A DNA stretch of 64,000 nt, from contig NZ_CP109599.1 in NCBI RefSeq assembly GCF_036231945.1, positions 4,558,501-4,622,500 on the forward strand. Reading direction: 5' to 3'. The translations under genes and the position numbers were made by a program. This document shows positions 8,772 through 20,000 of this stretch, in pieces. The first letter of the stretch is position 1, and every line of letters starts with the position of its first letter. The notes under the pieces were generated by a model. It did not search any database. It was not told the DNA's origin and saw only the letters and a list, made by a program, of their open reading frames with translations. This stretch comes from Streptomyces sp. NBC_01429. Its GTDB lineage: Bacteria > Actinomycetota > Actinomycetes > Streptomycetales > Streptomycetaceae.

Positions 8772-9842
8772 GTGAGCACGCACGAAGACAGTCCACTCCC
8801 CGAGCCCGTGGACGTACCGCTCATCCAGATCGGCGCCCCCGCCGCCGCGCGGGCCGAGGCGGGCGGCTGCGGCGACGGCTGCGGCTGCTCGGCCGGCGCC
8901 GACGCTGACGGACTCGACCTCGCCGGTCTGGAGTGCGGTCTCGACCCGGCCCTCGCCCAGCTCCTCGCCGACGCCGGTCTCGACCCCGTCCTGGTGGAGG
9001 ACATCGCGCATGTCGCCGTCGAGGAGGACCTCGACGGCGGCGAGGACATCACCTCCGCCGCCACCGTCCCCGACGACGCCGTCGCCACCGGCGACTTCAC
9101 CGCCCGCGAGAGCGGCACGGTCGCCGGGCTGCACATCGCCGAGGCCGTGCTGTCCCTCGTCTGTACGGAGGCGTTCGAGGTCGAGCGGCACGTCCTGGAC
9201 GGCGACCGCGTCGAGGCGGGCCAGAAGCTGCTGAGCGTGACCACCCGCACCCGCGACCTGCTCACCGCCGAGCGCAGCGCCCTCAACCTCCTGTGCCGGC
9301 TCTCCGGCATCGCGACCGCCACGCGCGCGTGGGCCGACGCCCTCGAAGGCACCGGCGCCAAGGTCCGCGACACCCGCAAGACCACCCCGGGACTGCGCGC
9401 CCTGGAGAAGTACGCGGTGCGCTGCGGGGGCGGCGTCAACCACCGTATGTCGCTCTCGGACGCGGCCCTGGTCAAGGACAACCACGTCGTGGCGGCGGGC
9501 GGCGTCGCGCAGGCGTTCAAGGCCGTACGCACGCGGTTCCCCGACGTACCGGTCGAGGTGGAGGTCGACACCCTCCACCAGGTCCACGAGGTGCTGGAGG
9601 CCGGTGCCGATCTGATCCTGCTGGACAACTTCACCCCGGAGCAGACCGCCGAGGCCGTGGCCGTCGTCGCGGGCCGCGCCGTCCTGGAGTCCTCCGGCCG
9701 GCTCTCCCTCGGCAACGCGCGCGCGTACGCGGACACGGGTGTGGACTTCCTCGCCGTCGGCGCGCTGACGCACTCCTCGCCGATCCTCGACATCGGTCTC
9801 GACCTGCGCGAGGCCACCGGCACGGGCGGGGCGGACGCCTGA
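8772..9842 (+). CDS. nadC: nicotinate-nucleotide pyrophosphorylase (quinolinate phosphoribosyltransferase)
   Basis: NadC converts quinolinate and PRPP to nicotinate mononucleotide with loss of CO2. Family motifs are clear: LNLLCRLSGIATATR, VRDTRKTTPGLRALEKYAV, GGGVNHRMSLSDAALVKDNH and LILLDNF. At 356 aa it is about 70 longer than typical. The extra N-terminus holds Cys33, Cys37 and Cys39 (GGCGDGCGCS) plus Cys55, a possible metal or Fe-S site not needed for the core reaction. GTG start, 2 bases after nadB. Its stop overlaps the coaX start (TGATG). Confidence 0.95.
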   Translation: MSTHEDSPLPEPVDVPLIQIGAPAAARAEAGGCGDGCGCSAGADADGLDLAGLECGLDPALAQLLADAGLDPVLVEDIAHVAVEEDLDGGEDITSAATVPDDAVATGDFTARESGTVAGLHIAEAVLSLVCTEAFEVERHVLDGDRVEAGQKLLSVTTRTRDLLTAERSALNLLCRLSGIATATRAWADALEGTGAKVRDTRKTTPGLRALEKYAVRCGGGVNHRMSLSDAALVKDNHVVAAGGVAQAFKAVRTRFPDVPVEVEVDTLHQVHEVLEAGADLILLDNFTPEQTAEAVAVVAGRAVLESSGRLSLGNARAYADTGVDFLAVGALTHSSPILDIGLDLREATGTGGADA

Positions 9843-10639
9843 TGCTGCTCACCATCGACGTCGGCAACACCCACACGGTCCTCGGCCTGTTCGACGGCGA
9901 GGAGATCGTCGAGCACTGGCGCATCTCCACCGACGCCCGCCGCACCGCCGACGAACTCGCCGTGCTCCTCCAGGGCCTGATGGGGATGCACCCGCTGCTC
10001 GGTGACGAACTGGGCGACGGCATCGAGGGCATCGCGATCTGCTCGACGGTCCCCTCCGTCCTGCACGAGCTGCGCGAGGTGACCCGCCGTTACTACGGCG
10101 ACGTCCCCGCCGTCCTCGTGGAGCCCGGCATCAAGACCGGTGTGCCGATCCTCATGGACAACCCCAAGGAGGTCGGCGCCGACCGCATCATCAACGCCGT
10201 CGCCGCCGTCGAGCTGTACGGCGGCCCGGCGATCGTCGTCGACTTCGGTACGGCGACGACCTTCGACGCGGTCAGCGCGCGCGGCGAGTACACGGGCGGC
10301 GTCATCGCCCCCGGCATCGAGATCTCGGTCGAGGCCCTCGGCGTCAAGGGCGCCCAGCTCCGCAAGATCGAACTGGCCCGGCCGCGCAGCGTCATCGGCA
10401 AGAACACGGTCGAGGCGATGCAGTCGGGCATCCTCTACGGCTTCGCCGGCCAGGTCGACGGCGTGGTGACCCGGATGGCCCTGGAGCTGGCCGACGACCC
10501 CGAGGACGTCACGGTGATCGCGACCGGCGGCCTCGCCCCCATGGTCCTCGGCGAGGCGTCCGTGATCGACGAGCACGAGCCCTGGCTGACCCTGATCGGG
10601 CTGCGCCTGGTGTACGAGCGCAACGTCTCGCGCATGTAG
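9842..10639 (+). CDS. coaX: type III pantothenate kinase
   Basis: CoaX phosphorylates pantothenate, the first committed step of CoA synthesis, and is the feedback-resistant type. The ASKHA-fold phosphate loops are visible: LLTIDVGNTHTVLGLF at the N-terminus and AIVVDFGTATTFDAV in the middle, with VGADRIINAVAA between them. At 265 aa it has the normal family length. The ATG overlaps the nadC stop by one base, so it is the last gene of the operon. Placing it beside panC joins pantothenate synthesis and use. Two hairpins follow. Confidence 0.95.
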   Translation: MLLTIDVGNTHTVLGLFDGEEIVEHWRISTDARRTADELAVLLQGLMGMHPLLGDELGDGIEGIAICSTVPSVLHELREVTRRYYGDVPAVLVEPGIKTGVPILMDNPKEVGADRIINAVAAVELYGGPAIVVDFGTATTFDAVSARGEYTGGVIAPGIEISVEALGVKGAQLRKIELARPRSVIGKNTVEAMQSGILYGFAGQVDGVVTRMALELADDPEDVTVIATGGLAPMVLGEASVIDEHEPWLTLIGLRLVYERNVSRM

Positions 10640-10668
10640 CGCCCGCCCCCCGGTACCAGGGGGGGAGC

Positions 10669-10703
10669 GCCCGCGCCGCCGTCATCCGTTCGGCGGCGCG
10701 GGC
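10669..10703 (+). terminator. terminator hairpin after coaX
   Basis: A perfect 13-bp stem (GCCCGCGCCGCCG, 10669-10681, with 10691-10703) encloses a 9-base loop. A second imperfect hairpin of C-runs and G-runs lies just upstream (about 10640-10668). There is no U-tract, which is common in Streptomyces terminators. Confidence 0.75.
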
Positions 10704-10760
10704 CGCGCCAGCAGAGGGGCGTTAAGAGGATTTTGTCCTTTTGGCGCGTACTGTCGCCGC

Positions 10761-11405
10761 ATGCCCACGCCATACGGATCCCGCGGCGGCATGGCCTTCG
10801 GCACCGACGAGCTGCGTGTGCTCCGACGTGCCCTCGCCGTTGCCCTCCATCCCACCCCGCTCCCGGACGGGGACATCCAGGCATGTCTGCGGCTCGCCGA
10901 GTCCGTGGACGAGGCGATGCGCGAGGCCGGGCGGCTGCGGGACTTTCTCCTGGCCGACCTCGCCAGGTACCGCCAGGCCCTCCCCGGCTCGCTCACGGGC
11001 TATCTGGAGCTGCTCCAGGACGCTCTGGCCGCCGGGTACGTCCCGCTCCCCGACGACCTCGCCGCGCTGCGCGCCCTGCGCGGCAGCCCGACCGCCGCCG
11101 CGCTGCTGGAGCGCTGCCGGGTCCGCGCCGAGCAGTCGGTACGCGCCCGGCTCGCCGGCCGCGTAGCCACCGCCGCGCCGGTCGCCCTCACGGCTCCCGC
11201 GCCCCGCACCCGGCTCCTCTCGATCCCCGGCGGCCGGGCCGCCGACGAGCCCCGGCGGCCCAAGGAGCCCCAGCACCCCGCCGAGCCCCGCGAGCCCGCC
11301 TCGCCGAAGCCCCAGGTGCCCGGCAAGCCCATGCCCAAGCCGTCCGAGGTCTTCCCGCCGCGCCGCCGCCCCGCGCCCCCGCCGGAGCGGCTGGCCGCCG
11401 GATAG
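10761..11405 (+). CDS. conserved hypothetical protein with Pro-rich tail
   Basis: I do not recognise a named domain. Residues about 12-135 look like a helical folded region (DELRVLRRALAVALHP, then DDIQACLRLAESVDEAMR-like and LPGSLTGYLELLQDALAAG). The last 75 residues are Pro/Arg-rich and probably disordered. A TACTGT hexamer (10749-10754) ends 6 bases before the ATG, so a leaderless mRNA is likely and the start is well supported. The position between coaX and the BlaI-like gene matches a hypothetical gene I remember from S. coelicolor. No membrane segment is seen. Confidence 0.8.
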   Translation: MPTPYGSRGGMAFGTDELRVLRRALAVALHPTPLPDGDIQACLRLAESVDEAMREAGRLRDFLLADLARYRQALPGSLTGYLELLQDALAAGYVPLPDDLAALRALRGSPTAAALLERCRVRAEQSVRARLAGRVATAAPVALTAPAPRTRLLSIPGGRAADEPRRPKEPQHPAEPREPASPKPQVPGKPMPKPSEVFPPRRRPAPPPERLAAG

Positions 11406-11419
11406 CTACGCTGGGCGGC

Positions 11420-11614
11420 ATGGACTACGTATCCGCGCTTCTGCCGCCCGTGGTGATGGCCGCCTTCTTCATCGGCCTGGTCGTGACGATCGTCAAGAGC
11501 CAGGGCGGCCCCAACAAGTTCAAGGAGGACGCCGCCGTCGACGCGGCGTTCTCCCGCGCGGAGGCCGACCGGCGGCCGGGCGGCCCCGCCCCGGACGCCG
11601 CCCACGGCGCCTGA
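11420..11614 (+). CDS. small single-pass membrane protein, 64 aa
   Basis: The N-terminus is one hydrophobic segment (YVSALLPPVVMAAFFIGLVV, residues 3-22) followed by a charged cytoplasmic-looking tail (KSQGGPNKFKEDAAVDAAF). TACGCT (11407-11412) lies 7 bases before the ATG, which predicts a leaderless mRNA and fixes the start. It follows the previous gene by 14 bases. Its stop codon is inside the first unit of a 15-bp tandem repeat. The function is unknown. Confidence 0.75.
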   Translation: MDYVSALLPPVVMAAFFIGLVVTIVKSQGGPNKFKEDAAVDAAFSRAEADRRPGGPAPDAAHGA

Positions 11615-11671
11615 GCGAAAGCCGCCTGAGCGAACGGCGCCTGAGTGAACGGCGCCTGAGCGAACGGCGCC
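11606..11671 (+). repeat. 15-bp tandem repeat, four units, carrying stop codons
   Basis: Units of GGCGCCTGAGCGAAC start at 11606, 11621, 11636 and 11651 with one or two changes each, then GGCGCC. The TGA of the 64-aa gene is in unit 1 and is repeated in every later unit. Confidence 0.9.
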
Positions 11672-11729
11672 AGGGCGGCGGCGCCCGAATACGGTGCCCC
11701 GCTTCCGAACGTATGACCTGGACGTACGA

Positions 11730-11765
11730 CTGACTCCCAGTCGTACGTCCTTTTTGTTACGTCAA
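11730..11765 (+). terminator. intrinsic terminator with U-tract
   Basis: A perfect 13-bp stem (GGACGTACGACTG, 11730-11742, with 11748-11760), loop ACTCC, then TTTTTGTT. This is one of the few classical U-tract terminators in the window. It isolates the BlaI-like gene at 11804. The symmetric GTACGAC arms could also be a regulator site. Confidence 0.85.
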
Positions 11766-11803
11766 TAACCGGCCATTCGGACATCTCGCACTATGGTGGC
11801 GCT

Positions 11804-12295
11804 GTGCCCCGTCAATTGGGAGACCTGGAAGACGCCGTCATGACCCGCGTCTGGCAATGGAACCGACCGGTCACTGTCCGGGAAGTCCTGGAAGACCTTC
11901 AACGGGAGCGGTCCATCGCCTACACCACCGTCATGACCGTAATGGACAATCTCCATCAGAAGGGCTGGGTGCGCAGGGAAGTCGACGGCCGCGCCTATCG
12001 ATATACGGCGGTCTCCACCCGCGCCGCCTACGCCGCCGCCCTCATGAACGAAGCGTGGTCGAAGAGTGACAACCCGGCAGCGGCCCTGGTCGCCTTCTTC
12101 GGCATGATGTCGCCGGAGCAGCGCACCTCACTGGAGGACGCGGTCCGTATGGTCCGCGCCCGCCCGGAAGACGCGGAAGCCCGCCCCGAAGACGCGGAAA
12201 CCCGCCCGGAAGGCGCGGAAGCGGTACGGGATGAGGATGAGGCAGTGGAAGAACCGGCCGAGGGCGCCGACGAGCCGGGCGGGACGGGGCGATAG
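11804..12295 (+). CDS. BlaI/MecI/CopY-family transcriptional repressor
   Basis: The N-terminal winged helix of the BlaI family is clear: LGDLEDAVMTRVWQWNRPVT, then RSIAYTTVMTVMDNLHQKGW and VRREVDGRAYRYTAV. The helical dimerisation part follows. The C-terminus holds three 7-residue repeats (RPEDAEA, RPEDAET, RPEGAEA; DNA about 12163-12225) and an acidic tail. TATGGT (11792-11797) ends 6 bases before the GTG, so the mRNA is probably leaderless. BlaI repressors are normally paired with an M56 metallopeptidase sensor, and none is adjacent here. The acetyltransferase starts 9 bases after the stop. Confidence 0.88.
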   Translation: MPRQLGDLEDAVMTRVWQWNRPVTVREVLEDLQRERSIAYTTVMTVMDNLHQKGWVRREVDGRAYRYTAVSTRAAYAAALMNEAWSKSDNPAAALVAFFGMMSPEQRTSLEDAVRMVRARPEDAEARPEDAETRPEGAEAVRDEDEAVEEPAEGADEPGGTGR

Positions 12296-12304
12296 CGTCC
12301 AGCC

Positions 12305-12844
12305 ATGCCCACAGCCCTTCCGGTTCCCAATGCCGAAGCAAATGCCCTCACCGTCCGGCGGGCCAGGACCAGGGATGTTCCGGCTGTCCGCCGCCTTGTC
12401 GACCCTTACGTCAGTGAAGGCATCCTGCTCGACAAAGCGCCGGTGACGCTTTACGAGGACATCCAGGAGTTCTGGGTCGCGGAACGCGACGAGGACGCCA
12501 CGGTCATCGGCTGCGGCGCCTTGCACGTGATGTGGGAAGACCTCGCCGAAGTGCGCACACTCGCCGTGGATCCCGCGGTCAAGGGGGCGGGCGTCGGCCA
12601 TCTTCTTCTGGACAAGCTGCTGGAGACGGCCCGCTGGCTCGGAGTGCGGCGCGTATTCTGCCTCACCTTCGAAGTCGAGTTCTTCACGAAGCGCGGCTTC
12701 GTGGAGATCGGTGAGACGCCGGTCGACGGAGATGTCTACAGAGAGCTGCTGCGTTCCTATGACGAGGGCGTTGCCGAGTTCCTCGGTCTCGAACGGGTGA
12801 AGCCGAACACCTTGGGCAACAGCCGGATGCTTCTGCACCTGTGA
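12305..12844 (+). CDS. GNAT acetyltransferase, amino-acid (glutamate/glutamine) N-acetyltransferase type
   Basis: The protein matches the short ArgA-like GNAT enzymes of actinobacteria, which acetylate L-glutamate or L-glutamine for arginine synthesis. Visible features are an N-terminal LTVRRARTRDVPAVRRLV, the strand pair GCGALHVMWEDLAEVRTLAVD, the acetyl-CoA pyrophosphate loop VKGAGVGHLLLDKLLE and FFTKRGF. TAGCGT (12293-12298) lies 6 bases before the ATG, overlapping the previous stop, so a leaderless start is likely. The exact substrate is inferred from family resemblance. Confidence 0.85.
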   Translation: MPTALPVPNAEANALTVRRARTRDVPAVRRLVDPYVSEGILLDKAPVTLYEDIQEFWVAERDEDATVIGCGALHVMWEDLAEVRTLAVDPAVKGAGVGHLLLDKLLETARWLGVRRVFCLTFEVEFFTKRGFVEIGETPVDGDVYRELLRSYDEGVAEFLGLERVKPNTLGNSRMLLHL

Positions 12845-12988
12845 TCGCCGCACCCGACGAGAGTCCTATGTCCGAATCGCGCACGTTTCCCGCGCGGTCG
12901 CCCCACTGAACCTCTGCCGGGGGTTTGTGTTTTCCTGAGAAAAGCGGTTTCCTTTCCGCGTACTGCATTTTCGATGAAAGGAAATCCG

Positions 12989-13324
12989 GTGGCACAGAAG
13001 GTTCAGGTCCTTCTTGTCGATGACCTCGACGGCGGCGAGGCGGACGAGACAGTCACGTTCGCTCTCGATGGCAAGACCTACGAGATCGACCTCACGACCG
13101 CCAATGCGGACAAGCTGCGGGGTCTGCTCGACGCGTACACCAAGGGCGGCCGGCGTACCGGTGGCCGGGGCGCGAGCAGCCGGGGCAAGGGCCGGGTAGC
13201 GGCGGGCGGCAACAAGGACACCGCGGAAATCCGCAAGTGGGCCAAGGAGAACGGCTACAGCGTCAACGACCGCGGCCGTGTTCCCGCCGAGATCCGTGAA
13301 GCCTACGAGAAGGCCAACGGCTGA
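12989..13324 (+). CDS. lsr2: Lsr2 nucleoid-associated protein (H-NS-like xenogeneic silencer)
   Basis: Lsr2 binds AT-rich DNA, oligomerises and silences acquired genes. The N-terminal oligomerisation part is VQVLLVDDLDGGEADETVTF and ALDGKTYEIDLTTANADKLR. A basic Gly/Arg/Ser linker follows, then the C-terminal DNA-binding domain with the AT-hook-like RGR loop in NGYSVNDRGRVPAEIREAY. GTG 12989 gives 111 aa, the normal length, with GAAAGGA just upstream. An ATG at 12974 would overlap that ribosome site. The upstream 145 bases are locally AT-rich (12925-12975), fitting self-binding. The 3' end overlaps the convergent gene by 22 bases. Confidence 0.96.
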   Translation: MAQKVQVLLVDDLDGGEADETVTFALDGKTYEIDLTTANADKLRGLLDAYTKGGRRTGGRGASSRGKGRVAAGGNKDTAEIRKWAKENGYSVNDRGRVPAEIREAYEKANG

Positions 13325-13893
13325 GTATTCGTACGAAACGCATTTCTGCGCAGCAGCCGGGCCCGGTGGCACTCAAGCGCCGCCGCGCCCACGAGGCGTA
13401 CGAGATCGGGGGCACCCCCACCGCTGCCCCCGCTGCCGCCGCCGCCTCCGAACGGGACGAGCGCCGGCAGTGTCGCCTCCACCTCGCGTCCTGGCTCGGG
13501 GGGTCGCAGCCATACGGCGGCCCCCTGCGCAATGGCGCCCCGCCACCCCGGCGGTACGGGCGCCGGCAGATGTCCGTCAGCGCCGAGCGCGGTCAGTCCC
13601 AGCGGGACGCCGCCCCACTCCAGCCAGTCGAGCAGCCCCGGCAGCTCGTCCGCGCCTCCCGGGGCCACCAGCAGCCGCATCCGGTCCCCCTGGAGTGCCA
13701 CGGGGCCCGTCGCGCCGACGCGCCGCAGCACCGCGGCCCCCGCGTCGGCGGGCAGCTCCAGCGCGTCGAACCGCACCCCGGTGAGCAGCAGGACCGGCGG
13801 CCCCGCCGCCGTGGACCAGCCGAGCTTCTCCTCGTACCACCGCGCGAGATCGCCTTCGGGCGCGGCGCGGGGGTGCGGGACGGTGGGAGCCAT
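13303..13893 (-). CDS. SCO3374-like protein of unknown function
   Basis: The folded part starts MAPTVPHPRAAPEGDLARWY and includes PVLLLTGVRFDALELPADAG and LLVAPGGADELPGLLDWLEWG. The pattern resembles the bifunctional primase/polymerase-like small proteins that neighbour lsr2 in Streptomyces and are named after S. coelicolor SCO3374. The recollection is of the name only. A Gly-rich stretch and a basic tail end the protein. ATG 13893 is chosen (GGGAG 12 bases upstream). The open frame extends to 14103 but that part is low complexity. It is convergent with lsr2, with a 22-base overlap. Confidence 0.75.
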   Translation of the reverse strand: MAPTVPHPRAAPEGDLARWYEEKLGWSTAAGPPVLLLTGVRFDALELPADAGAAVLRRVGATGPVALQGDRMRLLVAPGGADELPGLLDWLEWGGVPLGLTALGADGHLPAPVPPGWRGAIAQGAAVWLRPPEPGREVEATLPALVPFGGGGGSGGSGGGAPDLVRLVGAAALECHRARLLRRNAFRTNTQPLAFS

Positions 13894-14490
13894 ACCCGGA
13901 GCAACTCCCGAACCCGACCCGGAGTTACGCTGTGTCGGCGCGATGTCGCTCAGCGTGCCCGTTCCGGGGGCGTGCGGGGGCGCTCGCGAGCGCAAGGGTG
14001 TTCGCCCGTAGCGGAGGGGACGGGGGTGCGCCGCATGGAGTGTCCGTGCTTGCGGGTAAGACATTGTCGAGTGCTTCTCCCGGCAGGCCCCGTCCCGTCG
14101 CACCGTTCAGCACGCACGTTCGCCGCGTTGGCCAAAAGCCCAGGTAGCTTCGCTGCAAGGGCCTCCGGCCGCCGCTCGATCGCCCGCGAAGGACGGTGCT
14201 TCTCCGGGCCGGACCGCGCCGGTCGCGGCACGTGTGGGAGTGGGACGACACGCGGTTTCGGGCGGCGCGCGTTCGCCATCGGCGTACTGATGGCGGGGGT
14301 ATCCGCCTGGCCTGCGGGAACATCGTCTCGGACCATCGGGTTGGAGCTGGTGTCCGACGTTCAGGGCTGAGAGCCTGGGACAGGTGTCAGCAGTTGGAAT
14401 GAGCGGTCCCCGCTTGCGGGACTAAGCTGCGGAAGGACAGGGAGGGGACCGACCCCTTTACTGCCTGACCGCTCTGAGGAGCGATTAACG
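13894..14490. other. 597-bp intergenic region upstream of clpC
   Basis: I see no convincing gene here. It must hold the promoters of clpC and of the divergent gene at 13893. Two sites share GTTCGCC-N4-GCG (14000-14013 and 14271-14284), similar to the ClgR-type motif reported for Streptomyces clp/lon promoters. A hairpin-forming element GTCCCCGC-TT-GCGGGAC lies at 14406-14422, and GAGGAGC precedes the ATG. Confidence 0.5.
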
Positions 14491-17013
<2,523 letters not shown>

Positions 17014-17041
17014 CGGCTACCGCGTCACGCTGAGCAGTGCG

Positions 17042-17087
17042 AAGGGGCTGCCCCGGAACCGGTTATACGGTCCGGGGCAGCCCCTTT
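17042..17087. terminator. strong bidirectional terminator between clpC and the NACHT gene
   Basis: A 16-bp perfect stem (AAGGGGCTGCCCCGGA, 17042-17057, with 17071-17086 or 17087) encloses a 13-base loop. It is flanked by T-rich sequence on the clpC side (CCCTTT). The loop contains the TAA stop (17063-17065) of the convergent gene, and the right arm encodes its last residues. Confidence 0.9.
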
Positions 17088-20000
17088 GGCAGGTCCAGCG
17101 GCTGATCCCGTACTCGGGTGAAGACGTCGAGAGTGGTGAGGGACGGAAACGCGTTGGCCAGGTGGGCCACTCCGGCATGGTCCGTGGTGAGGTCGAGCCT
17201 GAGCGAGGTGACTTGGGGAGCGGGGACGGGTTCGGAGGTGCCGTGGGTGAGCGATGTGCACGAGCCGATGCTCAGGTGGAGGTTCCGCAGTGAGGACCAC
17301 TCGCACAGGGACGAGAGGTCGAGCGGTCTTGCGCTGTCCAGGCGGAGGTGGCTCACCTCGGGGTGGGCGGCGGGCAGTCGATCGAGAGACGACGGGCCGT
17401 AGTCGAGCTTGAGATACCGGAGATGCGGGATCCGGTGGACAGCGTCGAGCTCTGCCTCACTGAGCAGGAGGCCCACCTCCAGTTCCAGAGCGGTGAGCGA
17501 CGTGTTCACCAGCCCGGACAGGTCCTCCAGCGCGGGGCATCCGGCGACACCGAGACTTCGCACACCGGTGAGTCCCTGGAGGAAGGACACATCCCGAAGC
17601 ACCGCGTTGTCGCAGACGTTCAGCACTTCGCATCCCACGGTGGGGAGGTACTCACCCAGCTGCGAGGCGGTGGCGTCGACGAAGGCACCGACAGCCGACA
17701 GAGGCGGCAGGATGGGGAGCAGCCGCAGTTGGTCCGGAGTGGATACGTCGATGACCAAGTCCGTCAGAGACATGCCGGCGAGTACCTCACGCGCGTACCG
17801 TTCCGTCGGGAACTCGAACCAGCCCGTCGCGATGGTGGAACGTACCCGCACGCTCTCGTGCAGGGAGAACCGTCTGGCGTAGGGAATGGCGCTGGATCCG
17901 CCGACCATGCAGATGAGTTCGGCCACCTCCCCGGCGTCCTTGGAGCCGAGGCCGGACGGTTCGGGGAGGAGCGGCAGCACATAGGCCCCGAGCGAGACCA
18001 GTGCGTCTGCGTGCCCCCTGCCCCGGGGCGGCACCAGCGTACGGATCCGGTCGGCGACCAGTTCGCTCACCGTCCCGTCCACCACGACCGTGTCGAGCAG
18101 ACAGCGCGCCGCGAGGACATACAGGCTCGCGCGTCTGCCGCCGTAGGACGAGGCCGCCCCGTCCGAGAGCAGCCCCTCGATCAGTCTCCGTACCTCGTGC
18201 GGCCGGCAGTGGCCCACGGCCAGCAGGACTGTGTCCTGCCACTGCTCGTCATGGGCGTTCTGGAGCAGCTCGGGCAGTGAGCCGCCCTCGATGAGCGCGC
18301 GGGCCGCCAGATAGTCCTGGAACGTGCGGTGGATGAACTGGATCTCGTCGTCCGCGCGTTCCTGGATCAGCCCGCTGCGGTTGAGCAGATGCGTGAGAAC
18401 CGCTGCCGCCGTGCCCTGTTCTCTGACCTTGGGCAGCCGCCGCAGCGCCACCTCGATCTGCCGCCCCGCGTCCGCGCGGGAGAGCTGCGCCTGCTTGCCC
18501 CGCACCAGCCAGACCGCGAGGCACTGCAACAGCTCCTGGTGTTCCTCGAAGCCCATGGTGATGCCCTCGGGGCTGCCGATCCTGCGCTGGGTGTCCCGGC
18601 CGCCGAGCAGCATCGCGAGCGTGGCGCGGTAGAGGTCCCAGCGGGTGTCCGGGAGCAGGCCGCCCCTGCGGCGGTGGAGGGCGCAGATGACGGCGCAGAG
18701 CAGGGGAGTCCGGGCGAGGGTCCACAGGGCGATGCTCTGCCGGAACCGGGAGCGCAGTTCCGTCTCCAGGCTGTCCAGTTCGGCACGCTCGGCGTCCGCG
18801 CGCCGCCCGTCCCCGTACGCGTCGCATTCGAGCCGTGCCGCCCTGTGCCAGGCGGTTACGAACGCCTGGATGTCGTCGTTCCGCATGGGCAGGAGCTGGA
18901 GTTCGTCGAATCTCTCCGAGCGCAGCCAGTCCGCCCCGACCGCGAGGGGGCGCACGGTCGCCAGGCAGCGGGTGGCCGGGTAGAGGTCCAGCAGCTCGCC
19001 GAGCCAGACCCGGGCGTTCTCGCGTTCCGCCGGGGGCACCTCGTCCACGCCGTCGAGCAGGAGGAAGCCCCGGCCCGCCTCCAGTACCCGGCGTACCCAC
19101 CCCGGTGGGGCCTCGTCCGCCAGGACCTGGGCGACGGCGGGCAGTTGGGCCGGTGCCGGCATGCCGAGGCCCCGCGCGTGCACCGTGCGCAGCGGGACCA
19201 CGAAGGGCACCAGGCCGTTGAGGTCGGCCAGGTCGGGGCCCAGCGTGCCGCAGGCCGCGTGGGCCGCGAGCCACCAGACCAGGGTGGTCTTCCCCGCGCC
19301 CGCCTCGCCGCGCAGCAGGGCCCGGGGCCGGCTGCCCAGCAGTTCGTCGATCCGGCGTGGCTGGGCGGCGGGGGATCTGTACGACGTATGCGGGTCCGGG
19401 GCCAGTCGTTCCCGGTGTCCGGCCTCCAGGCTCAGGTACGCCGTATCCAGGTCCCAGGTGGCCTCATTGGTGCCCAGTTCGTCGATGCCGAAGATACGCG
19501 TTTTGCGGTAGCGGGCCTTGACGGCCCTCGCGTATCCCTCCTCGAAACGCCGGTCCCGCGGGTGGACGTCGGTCACCGGCTCGATACGGAACGAGTTGCC
19601 GAGGTCGCTCGCGTCCAGGATCCGGTCCATCGGGATCCCCTCCACCCGCAGATGCTCCCGGCCTCGCGGGACCCGCGCCACGATCCCCAGCAGCACGGGA
19701 CCGGCGAAGACGGGCGCGCCCGAGAGCCCCTGGAGCGGGGAGCCGCCGTCATGGCGCTCGGCCGCCGCCGGGTGGTCCAGCTCACAGACCAGCACTCCCC
19801 GCAGCGAGCCCGCCGCCGGGAGCACGGTGGCGCGGTACTGGTCGAGTTCCAGGGCGCCGTCGGCCCCGTACCGCTGGCTGTCGGGGAAGCCGATGATCTC
19901 GCAGTGCGGCAGCGGTGACTCGGTGTCGAGCGAGCCGATACGGAGCCGGCCCGGCGGTGCGGCCCGCTCGGCGTCGAGGACCGCCTCGGTGGTGGCGAGC

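Noticed and set aside
11730..11760. The GTACGAC palindrome as a BlaI operator
   Set aside because: A 13-bp stem with a short loop and a T-run is better explained as a terminator, although double use is not excluded.
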